Shown here: one piece after another, positions 7,248 through 15,444 of the stretch | Layout of the letters: every line of letters begins with the position of its first letter | Numbering within the stretch: the stretch's first letter is position 1 | From: Bacteroidales bacterium | GTDB taxonomy: Bacteria; Bacteroidota; Bacteroidia; Bacteroidales; Bacteroidaceae | NCBI GenBank assembly: GCA_004554665.1 | Contig: SFKY01000013.1 | Location: 1 to 40,570 of the forward strand | Length of the DNA stretch: 40,570 nucleotides | Reading direction: 5' to 3' | Translations under genes and position numbers: made by a program | The notes under the pieces: generated by a model | Told to the model about the DNA's origin: nothing | Databases searched by the model: none | The model's input: only the letters and a program-made list of their open reading frames with translations

Positions 7248-8132
7248 TTAGAGGTCTCTGACGGGCAACAAGTCGAATAAGAATTCGGCCACCCGCCTTG
7301 CTACCGGTGCACACATATTGCCTGCACTGGCCGGAAGCCCACGTTTCTTCATGCTCGCCACCACGATGTATTGGGGATGGGCAACGGGGAAATAGCCGCA
7401 GAAGTCGAGATGACGGATGCTGTCAGTTCCACATGTCGTGCCGGCATATCCAGCCATGTCACCTTTGTCGGGCTTAGCCTTTATGCCCAAGCCTTCTTCC
7501 ACATAGGCTTCCATCACGTTTCTTATTTCATGGGCATAGGTATCGCTTCTTGCTATCAGGTCACTGGTCATCTTGGCCATCTCCTTCATAGACATGGCGT
7601 TGCCCTCTACTATCCGTTCCAGTGCCTTGTTGGTGCCATAGGTCTTTTCCAGACACTTGAAATAGACAATCTCCGAGAGGAAGATGATGCCCGATTTCAC
7701 GTCCATCATCCCATAACCGCCACGCCGCCAGTTGTAGTCCTTAATCTGGTAACCACCCACTTTGAGCAGGCCGTTGCCCGTGTCTGCGCTGTCGCGTAGG
7801 GTCAGATTGCCAGTCTCGAGCATGGCCAGATAATCGGCGATACGCCCTATCTTGGTATGCCACCGCTGGTCTGAGAAGTCTGTCTTAACGTAGCCTGCAC
7901 GGCCGTTGGCAGCCCAACCTGCAGAGGCCACAACGGTTTGCCCCGGCACCTCCATCACCAGTACTTGGCCACTGTCGGCCCTGCTATCTGCCATGCACTC
8001 TTTCAGGATAGCCTCTGTCTGGGCTTGTAAGACAGTGTCTATGCACTGTTTGTTCTCCACATTGGCCTGCCGGCCAGACTTGCAGGCCATGACCATTGTC
8101 ATTGCCAGCATCGCAATCATCAGTTGTTTCAT
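7248..8132 (-). CDS. Lipoprotein resembling a PBP transpeptidase domain without its active site
   Basis: This 294-residue protein has a lipoprotein signal (VMAC, C17). Its layout follows the penicillin-binding transpeptidase fold. Residues 85-110 match the strand-helix that normally holds SxxK. Residues 130-170 (YNWRRGGYGMMDVKSG, then LSEIVYFKCLEKTYG) match the YG.MDLKTAI..SSN region. Residues 225-285 (AGYAGTTCGT, FCGYFPVAHPQYIVV, GNMCAPVARRVAEF) match the KTGT strand and the 'VGYFPADNPKY..GG.VAAPVF' ending of FtsI/PBP2 proteins. The catalytic residues appear lost: W91-H-T-K94 replaces SxxK, S153-E-I replaces SxN, and Y229-A-G replaces KTG. It is probably a non-catalytic penicillin-binding-like scaffold or regulator. 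It follows the TPR lipoprotein gene by 39 bases, so the two are probably co-transcribed. The fold call is by eye. Confidence 0.6.
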   Translation of the reverse strand: MKQLMIAMLAMTMVMACKSGRQANVENKQCIDTVLQAQTEAILKECMADSRADSGQVLVMEVPGQTVVASAGWAANGRAGYVKTDFSDQRWHTKIGRIADYLAMLETGNLTLRDSADTGNGLLKVGGYQIKDYNWRRGGYGMMDVKSGIIFLSEIVYFKCLEKTYGTNKALERIVEGNAMSMKEMAKMTSDLIARSDTYAHEIRNVMEAYVEEGLGIKAKPDKGDMAGYAGTTCGTDSIRHLDFCGYFPVAHPQYIVVASMKKRGLPASAGNMCAPVARRVAEFLFDLLPVRDL

Positions 8133-8171
8133 GTTACTGTTGTCTCTATGTTGTATATAGCTTCTTATGTT

Positions 8172-10169
8172 TTACAGCCATGACCTCCAGTTGTCGCATG
8201 AATGTCTGACACGGCGTGCCACAGTGGTGTGGCCATAGCGCTTCACGATGGTGCGGAGGTTGTATAACAGGTATTCGGCTTCGGCCTTGGCCTCATCGGA
8301 GCGGAGCATGGCCATAGCCCGTTTCACCTCCTGCCGGTAGATGTCTTCCGTCCTTTGCTTCCGGGCTTCGTCCTCCACATTGTACAATATGTCATCGTAT
8401 GCCGCAAAGTCATCGTCCCAATACTGTAGACAGGGTACAAACATGGTGGGCAGGCAGTCGCCCTTCCAGTATTGGGTGAGCGCCCAGCAAGTGGACAACG
8501 AGTTTCGGCGACCTATGGCATATTGCAGCCGTGCCAGTCCGCGAGCATCGGCACTTTTCCCATACTTCATCTGTTGTTGCAGACGCAGCATCTTCTGCGC
8601 AAACCGATGCTTGGTGTATGGCGAAGCCAACAGCTTGGTAGACAATGCCCCACAGAATGGGTCTCTCTTCAGATACCCTTCGGTATAGACGGGCATGGAC
8701 TGCAGATAGCCTGCTGATACGGTAGAGAGGTATTGTACAGCCCGCCGATAGTTTCCCTCGCGCAGTGCCAGCGTACCGACGAGTTCGTGGATGCAATCGG
8801 CATTGGTGTGGGTATGCTTCCGCAGATAGGTGTACAGCGGTGTGTCGGCAGCCATACTGCGGTTGGCCTGAATCAGTTGGGCAGACGAGAGCGCATACAT
8901 GAGTTGGAAGGAGAGGCTGCCATAGACGCTGGCTGTATCTATCCACGTAGTAGGCAGCCGCCGGTCCAGATTGTCGGCATACCTGCAGAGGAGAATGGCA
9001 GTGGCATAGTCTTTCTGATGCCACAACTTAGGCACCCAGTCGGTATAGACTATATGGCGCAGCATCCGGCTCCATGCTTTGGCATCTGCAGCAAGCACGT
9101 CGGTTTTCGATTCCATCCACTTCAAGTCTTCCACACGTAGGGGAACTTTTCCTTGGGCAGCATCTACCTTGATCTGATAGGCACGGGCATGGTCGCGCAA
9201 ATCGTCGGAAGAGAACCGATGACCAAGGGCTGCACGTATCAGTGAAGATGCTTTGGGATAGTCGGCATGGTGCTCGCCCTCGATGTATGCCAACAGAAAC
9301 TCCCAATCGCCACGGTTCTTGGCGCGATGGCTACGGAGCACATCCTCGGCTATAGGCTGAACGGCACATAGACGGGCAGAATCTTGAGCCAGTGTCTGCA
9401 GGTGCTCCATCAGTGCCACGCAGTCAGGATTGTGCTCGGCCATATAGGCAACCGGATTCTCTGTCCGCAGGGAGTGCAAATCGCCGCATTGGGCGAAATA
9501 GGCATTGGCTTTTTCGGTGTACCCCAAGCGCGCCCAGCATCCTGCCACATAGCCCAGTCCCATGCGTTTGAAGAGATTGGTATCGGGATAATGATACAGG
9601 GTGGCCTCATAATAGTCAATGCACTGATCGTACTGACGGGAAAAGAAGAGGGCACGCACGGCCTGCAGGGCATAGCGGTCACGGAGTCGGGTACCGCGAT
9701 AATCCTTGCACTGCCCAATGATGTCTTGCAGGCCGTCTATAGCCTCTACACTATCGCGTGAAGCAGGGTAATACCACGGCGATTGGAGGCTGGCGATCTG
9801 CTCTTCCAGTGCTTTGGCTGTAAGCAGAAAGCAGGATAGCTCCACATCCATCCTGTTGCGCAGATACACATACAGCAGATTGTCCCCTTGAGGGTGGGAA
9901 TCCGTCAACTGCCGGTCGGCCTCATCGCGGCTGTCCTCATACACAGCCTGTTCTATGTCACGGAGCGGAATCCGGGCAGAAGTCAGTTGCTGCCACAGCC
10001 GCAGATTCTCCTGCCGGTAAGGGTCGCCCCCATGTCGGGATGTGAAAAAGACAGGAGTGGGAATGATGGGAAAGTAAGGACCGCAAGCTGTGGCTCGCAA
10101 CGCAGTGGCAACCGTCAGCAGGAGGATGCTACTTACTCTGTGGAGCAGACAGAAGTTCTTCGATTTCAT
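8172..10169 (-). CDS. TPR-like helical repeat lipoprotein
   Basis: This 665-residue exported protein has an N-terminal signal (LLLTVATALRATAC) and a likely lipidated C29 followed by GPYFPIIPTPVFF, a mature start seen in Bacteroidota TPR lipoproteins. The lipobox (ATAC) is less canonical because it lacks Leu at -3. The body is almost entirely helical, with many tetratricopeptide-like pairs, for example ALQAVRALFFSRQYDQCIDY, GYVAGCWARLGYTEKANAYF and LALREGNYRRAVQYL. No enzyme motif is visible, so a protein-interaction or assembly role at the envelope is the most that can be said. Its first 41 bases overlap the 3' end of the upstream lipoprotein gene in another frame, suggesting tight coupling, and the dead-PBP lipoprotein follows. 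Confidence 0.75.
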   Translation of the reverse strand: MKSKNFCLLHRVSSILLLTVATALRATACGPYFPIIPTPVFFTSRHGGDPYRQENLRLWQQLTSARIPLRDIEQAVYEDSRDEADRQLTDSHPQGDNLLYVYLRNRMDVELSCFLLTAKALEEQIASLQSPWYYPASRDSVEAIDGLQDIIGQCKDYRGTRLRDRYALQAVRALFFSRQYDQCIDYYEATLYHYPDTNLFKRMGLGYVAGCWARLGYTEKANAYFAQCGDLHSLRTENPVAYMAEHNPDCVALMEHLQTLAQDSARLCAVQPIAEDVLRSHRAKNRGDWEFLLAYIEGEHHADYPKASSLIRAALGHRFSSDDLRDHARAYQIKVDAAQGKVPLRVEDLKWMESKTDVLAADAKAWSRMLRHIVYTDWVPKLWHQKDYATAILLCRYADNLDRRLPTTWIDTASVYGSLSFQLMYALSSAQLIQANRSMAADTPLYTYLRKHTHTNADCIHELVGTLALREGNYRRAVQYLSTVSAGYLQSMPVYTEGYLKRDPFCGALSTKLLASPYTKHRFAQKMLRLQQQMKYGKSADARGLARLQYAIGRRNSLSTCWALTQYWKGDCLPTMFVPCLQYWDDDFAAYDDILYNVEDEARKQRTEDIYRQEVKRAMAMLRSDEAKAEAEYLLYNLRTIVKRYGHTTVARRVRHSCDNWRSWL

Positions 10170-11193
10170 AGGTCGTGTACTGTGTAAGATTTTGCATATC
10201 CAAGTGATACAGTATGTTGCTGTGGGGCTTGCCGGAAAGTTGCCGGTCTATCCATCCCTTAATGCGGATGATGTCTGGGTGTTGGCAGCGTTCGTCTCTG
10301 ATGACATCGCCCTTGCGGATGGTAGTGGTACGGTATGGCACATCGTCGATGGCCGTATAGGTGTGCTGCTTGCCAGAGCAGAACCGAGTGGTGTCGGACA
10401 GGTCGATATCGCGGAGAAGCCCTACAAACTGACGTTTGCGGAACAGCAGTTGCCACGAATAAGTGGGGTAAGCCACATCAAGAGGAAGCGGATAGTGGCC
10501 AAGGTATTTCAGATAGGGCCGGATGCCGGCTTCGTCCAAGATAGAATTGGCTGTATCGGGATTCCTGAAATCGCCCGTATTGTAAACCATCAACACGCCA
10601 CGGTCCACCGGTGGGACTTGATGCGACAACTGGTGCAGGCGGATGGTGGAACTGAGGCTCCACAGTAGGTGCTGACGCTCTATCTGGATTCTTACCGAAT
10701 CGCAAAGCGCGAAAAACGACCGCTCTGTACGGGTGGTCCAATCGCAGTCCAACTGCAACTCTGTTACACGGGGCAACTCATTGTACGAGCACATGTGGCT
10801 GACGCGGGTGACCATGTTTGCAGCCAGTCGCCCCTCGTGTCCCTCCGCCTCTTTCAGAGCTTCCAATGTGATATAGACCACCGGAACGATAGAGATATGA
10901 GACAGGGAATCCTGCCACCGGTCTATGGCATGATTGGCTATCCGCACCGTCGCATTCGGCACAAGGCGGTCTTTGCGGATCGATTCTGTATCCACCACCA
11001 CATCAAACATACGCAGATAGATACGTCCAATGTGGTGTCGGCGCAGGAAGGCATAGTCGGCAGAAGAGGGCGACCATACCGTTTTCCAGTAATAGACTCC
11101 ATTGGGACCACTCGTAGCAGAAACATTCCCATGTCTGTCGGCACAGGCGCAAAGCAGGGTGAATGTCACACATAGCAAAAAGGCAGATTTCAT
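10129..11193 (-). CDS. Lipoprotein with a putative TIM-barrel domain
   Basis: This is a lipoprotein of about 354 residues. The start at 11193 is chosen because it gives a clean lipoprotein signal (MKSAFLLCVTFTLLCACADR, lipobox LCAC with C17); the upstream 40 in-frame codons lack signal character. The mature part has alternating strands and helices suggesting a TIM barrel: YYWKTVWS near the start, IGRIYLRMFDVVVD, SIVPVVYITLEAL, VTELQLDCDWT and GVLMVYNTGDF. The acidic ELQLDCDWT motif recalls glycoside-hydrolase-like barrels of the DUF3142 type, but I cannot confirm a family or catalytic residues. It overlaps the downstream TPR gene by 41 bases, so the two probably form a functional pair in the envelope. 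Function unknown. Confidence 0.65.
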   Translation of the reverse strand: MKSAFLLCVTFTLLCACADRHGNVSATSGPNGVYYWKTVWSPSSADYAFLRRHHIGRIYLRMFDVVVDTESIRKDRLVPNATVRIANHAIDRWQDSLSHISIVPVVYITLEALKEAEGHEGRLAANMVTRVSHMCSYNELPRVTELQLDCDWTTRTERSFFALCDSVRIQIERQHLLWSLSSTIRLHQLSHQVPPVDRGVLMVYNTGDFRNPDTANSILDEAGIRPYLKYLGHYPLPLDVAYPTYSWQLLFRKRQFVGLLRDIDLSDTTRFCSGKQHTYTAIDDVPYRTTTIRKGDVIRDERCQHPDIIRIKGWIDRQLSGKPHSNILYHLDMQNLTQYTTYEIEELLSAPQSK

Positions 11194-11226
11194 GAGTTGT
11201 CGGTTTTTGTCGCCACAAAGGTCTAT

Positions 11227-11263
11227 AAAAAAAAGTTCCGGCCAAAAATATTTGGTCGGAACT
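11227..11263 (-). terminator. Rho-independent terminator after the membrane PDG-like gene
   Basis: On the minus strand a stem of about 13 pairs (AGTTCCGACCAAA with TTTGGCCGGAACT, one G-U) ends in eight Ts at 11234-11227. It separates the LytTR/membrane-protein operon from the lipoprotein operon. Confidence 0.8.
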
Positions 11264-11303
11264 GTATGAAAGTGCTTTTTGGCTGTACGAAATGTATCGT
11301 TTG

Positions 11304-12176
11304 CTATCGCCAAACGATATAATTGGTATTCTGAAGGGGCGCATCCTCTTTTTTCCCGAATGGGAAGAAAGTTCCCGAGTCATCCTTGGCAAATCCGTAG
11401 GCATCCGCACCGACAAGGTAGATGGCATTGGTGACACCAAGGTCTACCAACGCTTGTGAAAAGTCGTGGAAGGTCTGTCTGTCGCCGCTCACGATGACCA
11501 CCACCCTGCCGGAAAGTTCGGCCAAGGCCTTGCGCTGGGCTTTTCCCTTAGGCTTGTTTTCCACCACTTGGCCTCCCACCACCAGCGGATATTGGCGGAA
11601 GAAATAGCCGCCTGATTCTAAAGCTTGCTCCAGATAGGGTGTGGCATCAGCCACTCCTATGATGGGCGTTCCCCCTATAATCGCACAAAATCCGGATTTG
11701 GAATATCCTTTGCTCAGGAGTTGTCCCTGCACAACATAGGCTCCCACAATCGCTCCGTTGTCACTCCGCACGTCGGCTGCCGGCATCACAAGCACTGCCG
11801 CAGTGTCTGCCAGCGGACCAGGACCAACTGCCAATGTGGGTGTACCCCCTACGGGACGCAACACCGTGAGCGACACACCATGGATGGTGGTGTCGGAAAT
11901 CTCGACAAAAGCCTTGCTTATCGAATCGGCCTTTGCCGTGTTGCCAACATTGCTTCCTCCTGTGCCAGACTGATGCTGCGATCTTTTCCAAAAAGCGTTG
12001 CCGCATATCCATATCAAAAACGCTACTATAGCCGCCAAAACAATGATGGCAGGAACTGTATACCGGCGCTTTGGCTTTCGAGGGGGCACGGGATGGGCAA
12101 CCGGCTCTTCTTTTTGCGAAGTGATGATACGTATCTCGTTATCATCAATGTCGTGTCTGCTTATCATGTTCATCAT
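11304..12176 (-). CDS. Single-pass membrane protein with a phosphodiester glycosidase-like domain
   Basis: This 290-residue protein has an about 38-residue Pro/basic cytoplasmic tail, one transmembrane helix (about 39-60, YTVPAIIVLAAIVAFLIWICG) and an extracytoplasmic domain. The latter matches the NAGPA/DUF2233 phosphodiester glycosidase pattern: FCAIIGGTPIIGVA, a PLVVGGQVV strand, then RVVVIVSGDRQTFHDFSQAL leading to LGVTNAIYLVGADAYG, where typical members read 'Ai.LDGGgS'. Here the Asp-Gly-Gly is V-G-A, so activity is uncertain. The start ATG overlaps the stop of the LytTR gene (ATGA), showing translational coupling. By analogy with LytTR regulator plus membrane-partner pairs, the membrane protein may control the regulator, but its domain differs from known inhibitors. 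A terminator follows at 11227. Confidence 0.65.
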   Translation of the reverse strand: MMNMISRHDIDDNEIRIITSQKEEPVAHPVPPRKPKRRYTVPAIIVLAAIVAFLIWICGNAFWKRSQHQSGTGGSNVGNTAKADSISKAFVEISDTTIHGVSLTVLRPVGGTPTLAVGPGPLADTAAVLVMPAADVRSDNGAIVGAYVVQGQLLSKGYSKSGFCAIIGGTPIIGVADATPYLEQALESGGYFFRQYPLVVGGQVVENKPKGKAQRKALAELSGRVVVIVSGDRQTFHDFSQALVDLGVTNAIYLVGADAYGFAKDDSGTFFPFGKKEDAPLQNTNYIVWR

Positions 12177-12535
12177 AAAGCCTCCTTTGCTACATATTCT
12201 TTCAATGCTTTCAATGCCTCTTTGGATGCCGACACTTCATGTCTGAAGGTTCGACAGTCGGACAATACAAGCCTTTGCTTGCCGGCATTGACAAACGAAA
12301 TATAATCTCTATTGATAATCAAGCTCTTTCCTATTCGTATAAAGCGGTGGTCTCCATCATCGAGCAGTTGCTCGATGCGCTGTTCAATCTGCCCAAGTTG
12401 GAGCGTAAGCACATACTCCTCACCGTCGGCCATTATGATGGCCGAATAGTTGCCGTCTGCGCGAAAATAGACAATGGCATCAGACGGTACGCGAACCAGT
12501 TCGGTAGACGTTGTAAAAAGTAGGTACTTGTCCAT
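12173..12535 (-). CDS. LytTR-domain transcriptional regulator without receiver domain
   Basis: This 120-residue protein is almost entirely a LytTR DNA-binding domain: strands LVRVPSDAIVYFRADGNYSA and EYVLTLQLGQIEQRIEQLL, then the conserved FIRIGKSLIINRDYISFV and a C-terminal helix. LytTR domains bind promoter DNA with a beta-sheet fold. No response-regulator receiver or membrane segment is present, so the signal must come from elsewhere, most simply from the membrane protein encoded next (start overlapping this stop as ATGA). A -7 box at 12546-12553 lies just upstream, giving a very short leader. Targets are unknown; the envelope genes at 7248-11193 are nearby candidates, by inference only. 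Confidence 0.9.
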   Translation of the reverse strand: MDKYLLFTTSTELVRVPSDAIVYFRADGNYSAIIMADGEEYVLTLQLGQIEQRIEQLLDDGDHRFIRIGKSLIINRDYISFVNAGKQRLVLSDCRTFRHEVSASKEALKALKEYVAKEAL

Positions 12536-12545
12536 AATTGTGAGG

Positions 12546-12553
12546 CAAAGTTA
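12546..12553 (-). promoter_or_regulatory. Predicted -7 box of the LytTR operon
   Basis: TAACTTTG on the minus strand matches TAnnTTTG, 10 bases before the ATG, so the predicted leader is extremely short or nearly absent. Confidence 0.55.
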
Positions 12554-12605
12554 CGATAATTCTGTGGATTCTGTGGCTGTCTGCAACAACTTTTTTACAG
12601 ACATC

Positions 12606-12654
12606 AAAAAAACTGCACTCCTAAGTCGGTAATCCAGCTTTGGGAGTGCAGTTT
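12606..12654 (-). terminator. Terminator of the etfB-etfA-acyl-CoA dehydrogenase operon
   Basis: Arms 12610-12621 and 12643-12654 (AAACTGCACTCC and complement) flank a 21-base loop, and on the minus strand are followed by a T-run. It lies 26 bases past the acyl-CoA dehydrogenase stop. Confidence 0.8.
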
Positions 12655-12679
12655 CTGTAAAAGTCTATGATATGCTTTC

Positions 12680-14407
12680 TTACTCAGCTGCGGCAGCCTC
12701 TACAGCACGAAACGAGGCCAGATCGTCGGCGGTAAGACTGGTTACATAGGCAGCCTTGCCAGCTACGTCCTCTTCTGCCATGCGTACATAGACGTTGGCG
12801 CTCTTCTGGAAGAGTTCGGGAGCACGTGAAGCGTCGCCGATGATAAGCAACGACATGATGATCTCTGCAGTCATATCGTAGAGACGGCGGCCCAGGAAGT
12901 CGTGGAGATCCTGATTGCCGGCCTCCTTTACATAGTTTACGGCAGCCTCGTACTGCTCAACCATCTTAGCGATGCGTGCCTGCAGTGGTTTCATGCAGTC
13001 GCAAACCTCGGCGGTGAGCATCTCCTTGATGATACCCAGATAGGTGCCATTGGAGATGTAGCGGATAGCAGCCACAACCTGCAGCTGGGTGGTGCCCTCG
13101 TAGATGGAGAAGATGCGGGCATCGCGGTACAGGCGCTGGCACTTGTACTCCATGATGAAGCCCGAACCGCCGTGGATGCTGATGGCATCGTAGGCATTCT
13201 GGTTGGCATACTCAGAGTTCATGCCCTTGGCCAACGGGGTGAAGGCATCTGCCAGACGGGTGTACTTCTTGAGTTCCTGACGCTCATCGGCAGTGAGTTT
13301 GCGGTCGCGCTGTATGTCTTCCAGGCACTTGTAGATGTCTACATAGCGGGCTGTCTGGTACAGCAGTGAGCGGCCTGCATCGAGCTTGGCCTTCATGCGC
13401 GACAGCATGTCGTACACGGCGGGGAAGTGGATGATCTTCTCGCCAAACTGTGCACGCTCCTTGGCGTAGGCCAACGCCTCGTTGTAAGCTTCCTGCTCTA
13501 CACCTACCGACTGTGCGGCGATGCCGAGACGGGCGCCGTTCATGAGCGCCATGACATACTTGATCAGACCCATACGGGTGCTGCCGCAGAGCTCGGCCTT
13601 GGCATTCTTGTAAGTGAGCTCGCAGGTGGGCGAGCCGTGGATACCCAACTTGTGCTCTATATGGCGCACATCCACACCGCCGTCGCGCTTGTCGTAGATA
13701 AACATAGAGAGGCCACGGCCGTCCTTAGTACCCTCCTCAGAACGTGCCAGCACGAGATGGATGTCAGAATCGCCATTGGTGATGAAGCGCTTCACACCGT
13801 TGAGGCGCCAGCACTGGTTTGCCTCGTCATAAGAGGCCTTGAGCATGACGCGCTGCAGGTCGGAACCTGCGTCGGGCTCGGTGAGGTCCATCGACATGGT
13901 CTCGCCCGCACAGATGCGAGGGATGTACTTCTGGCGCTGCTCCTCGCTGCCAAACTCATAGAGCGTATCGATACAGCTCTGCAGGCTCCATACATTCTGG
14001 AAACCTGCGTCGGCTGCTGCGATGATCTCGCTGAGCATGGAGAATGTGGTATTGGGAAGATTGAGGCCGCCGTAACATCTGGGCATACTGATACCCCAAA
14101 GTCCGGCCTTGCGGGTGGCATCCAGATTCTCGTAGGTCTTCGAGGCGTAGATCATACGCTTGTTTTCGAGATGCGGTCCCTCGAGATCCACACTTTCCGA
14201 GTTAGGCTCTATGATATTGGCAGCCACATCGCCGGTGATGTCGAGTATCCGCTTGTAGTTCTCTATGGCGTCCTCGTAGTTTACGGGAGCATCCTCATAT
14301 TGGTCTTTGTCTGCGTAGCCTTTTTCTCTCAGGTCTACCACACGTCTCATTTCCGGATGATTCAGATAGAAATCAAACTCCGGGTGGTCGCTATAATAGT
14401 TTGCCAT
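12680..14407 (-). CDS. Acyl-CoA dehydrogenase
   Basis: This FAD enzyme of 575 residues oxidises acyl-CoA to enoyl-CoA and passes electrons to ETF, here encoded just upstream. Visible features are the N-terminal helical domain with the acyl-CoA dehydrogenase signature MSMDLTEPDAGSDL (171-184), the beta domain with ITNGDSDIHLVLAR, the FAD/ADP segment AKERAQFGEKI (315-325) and the catalytic-base loop IYEGTTQLQ with E437. A C-terminal extension after about 450 makes it longer than the roughly 380-residue classical enzymes and fits the larger Bacteroidota type with an extra helical domain. The gene starts 10 bases after etfA and is the last of the operon. Physiological chain length, and whether it runs toward reduction (as in butyryl-CoA dehydrogenase/ETF complexes), cannot be read from the sequence. 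Confidence 0.93.
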   Translation of the reverse strand: MANYYSDHPEFDFYLNHPEMRRVVDLREKGYADKDQYEDAPVNYEDAIENYKRILDITGDVAANIIEPNSESVDLEGPHLENKRMIYASKTYENLDATRKAGLWGISMPRCYGGLNLPNTTFSMLSEIIAAADAGFQNVWSLQSCIDTLYEFGSEEQRQKYIPRICAGETMSMDLTEPDAGSDLQRVMLKASYDEANQCWRLNGVKRFITNGDSDIHLVLARSEEGTKDGRGLSMFIYDKRDGGVDVRHIEHKLGIHGSPTCELTYKNAKAELCGSTRMGLIKYVMALMNGARLGIAAQSVGVEQEAYNEALAYAKERAQFGEKIIHFPAVYDMLSRMKAKLDAGRSLLYQTARYVDIYKCLEDIQRDRKLTADERQELKKYTRLADAFTPLAKGMNSEYANQNAYDAISIHGGSGFIMEYKCQRLYRDARIFSIYEGTTQLQVVAAIRYISNGTYLGIIKEMLTAEVCDCMKPLQARIAKMVEQYEAAVNYVKEAGNQDLHDFLGRRLYDMTAEIIMSLLIIGDASRAPELFQKSANVYVRMAEEDVAGKAAYVTSLTADDLASFRAVEAAAAE

Positions 14408-14417
14408 TGTTGCTTGT

Positions 14418-15440
14418 TTACTTGTTGTTAGCCTTATAATACTTGATGAGCTTCGGTACCACTTCCTCTACTGTACCCACAATCACATAGTCGGCTATCT
14501 TGTTGATAGGAGCATCGGGGTCGCTGTTTACCGAGATGATGATGCCCGAATCCTGCATGCCGGCGATGTGCTGTATCTGACCGCTGATACCACAGGCGAT
14601 GTACACCTTGGGATGCACGGTTACACCCGTCTGGCCGATCTGGCGGTCATGGTCCACCCATCCTGCATCTACGGCAGCACGGCTGGCTCCCACCTCGCCA
14701 TGCAGTTCTTTGGCCAACTTAAATAGTTGGTCGAAACCTTCTTTGGAGCCTACACCATAGCCTCCGGCCACCACGATGGGTGCGCCCTTGAGATTGTGCT
14801 TGGCAGCCTCTACGTGGCGGTCGAGCACTTTTACCACAAAAGCTTCTGCTGATACATATTGAGATACCTCAGGATATACTACCTCACCCTTGGCGGCACC
14901 CTCGTAGAGCGCTTTTTGCATCACGCCCGAACGTACGGTAGCCATCTGTGGACGATGGTCGGGATTGACGATGGTTGCCACAATGTTTCCTCCGAAAGCA
15001 GGACGAATCTGATAGAGCAATCCCTCGTAGTGTTTCCCTGTCTTCTTGTCGTCATAATCGCCAATTTCCAATTGTGTACAGTCTGCTGTCAGACCGCTGG
15101 TGAGCGATGAAGACACGCGGGGACCCAAGTCACGGCCGATAACCGTGGCACCCATCAGGGCAATCTGCGGTTGCTCCTCCTTGAAGAGGTTGACCAGAAT
15201 GTCGGTATGGGGAGCAGAGGTGTAGGGGAAGAGTCCCTCAGCATCGAAGACAAACAGCTTGTCCACGCCATAGGGAAGAATCTGGTCTTCCACTTTTCCC
15301 TTGATATCGGTTCCGGCAACGACGGCGCAGAGCTCTACGCCCAGCTTGTTGGCGAGTTTGCGACCCTTGGTCAGCAATTCCTGAGAAACCTCGGCCACTG
15401 TGCAGCCCTCGATTTCGCAATATACAAATACGTTGTTCAT
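14418..15440 (-). CDS. etfA: Electron transfer flavoprotein, alpha subunit
   Basis: This FAD-binding subunit of the ETF heterodimer carries electrons to or from acyl-CoA dehydrogenase. The N-terminal domain (MNNVFVYCEIEGCTVAEVSQ) and the C-terminal FAD domain are intact. The latter includes APIVVAGGYGVGSKEGF, GASRAAVDAGWVDHDRQIGQTG, and the signature VYIACGISGQIQHIAGM...IISVNSDPDAPI near residues 280-315. The start at 15440 is preferred because it gives the family's usual N-terminus and leaves four bases after the etfB stop; an ATG at 15452 would overlap etfB by eight bases. It is co-transcribed with etfB and the dehydrogenase. Confidence 0.93.
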   Translation of the reverse strand: MNNVFVYCEIEGCTVAEVSQELLTKGRKLANKLGVELCAVVAGTDIKGKVEDQILPYGVDKLFVFDAEGLFPYTSAPHTDILVNLFKEEQPQIALMGATVIGRDLGPRVSSSLTSGLTADCTQLEIGDYDDKKTGKHYEGLLYQIRPAFGGNIVATIVNPDHRPQMATVRSGVMQKALYEGAAKGEVVYPEVSQYVSAEAFVVKVLDRHVEAAKHNLKGAPIVVAGGYGVGSKEGFDQLFKLAKELHGEVGASRAAVDAGWVDHDRQIGQTGVTVHPKVYIACGISGQIQHIAGMQDSGIIISVNSDPDAPINKIADYVIVGTVEEVVPKLIKYYKANNK

Positions 15441-15444
15441 CTTC

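Noticed and set aside
7248..8132. Serine beta-lactamase
   Set aside because: No SxxK, SxN/YxN or KTG motif is intact, so hydrolysis of beta-lactams is not supported.
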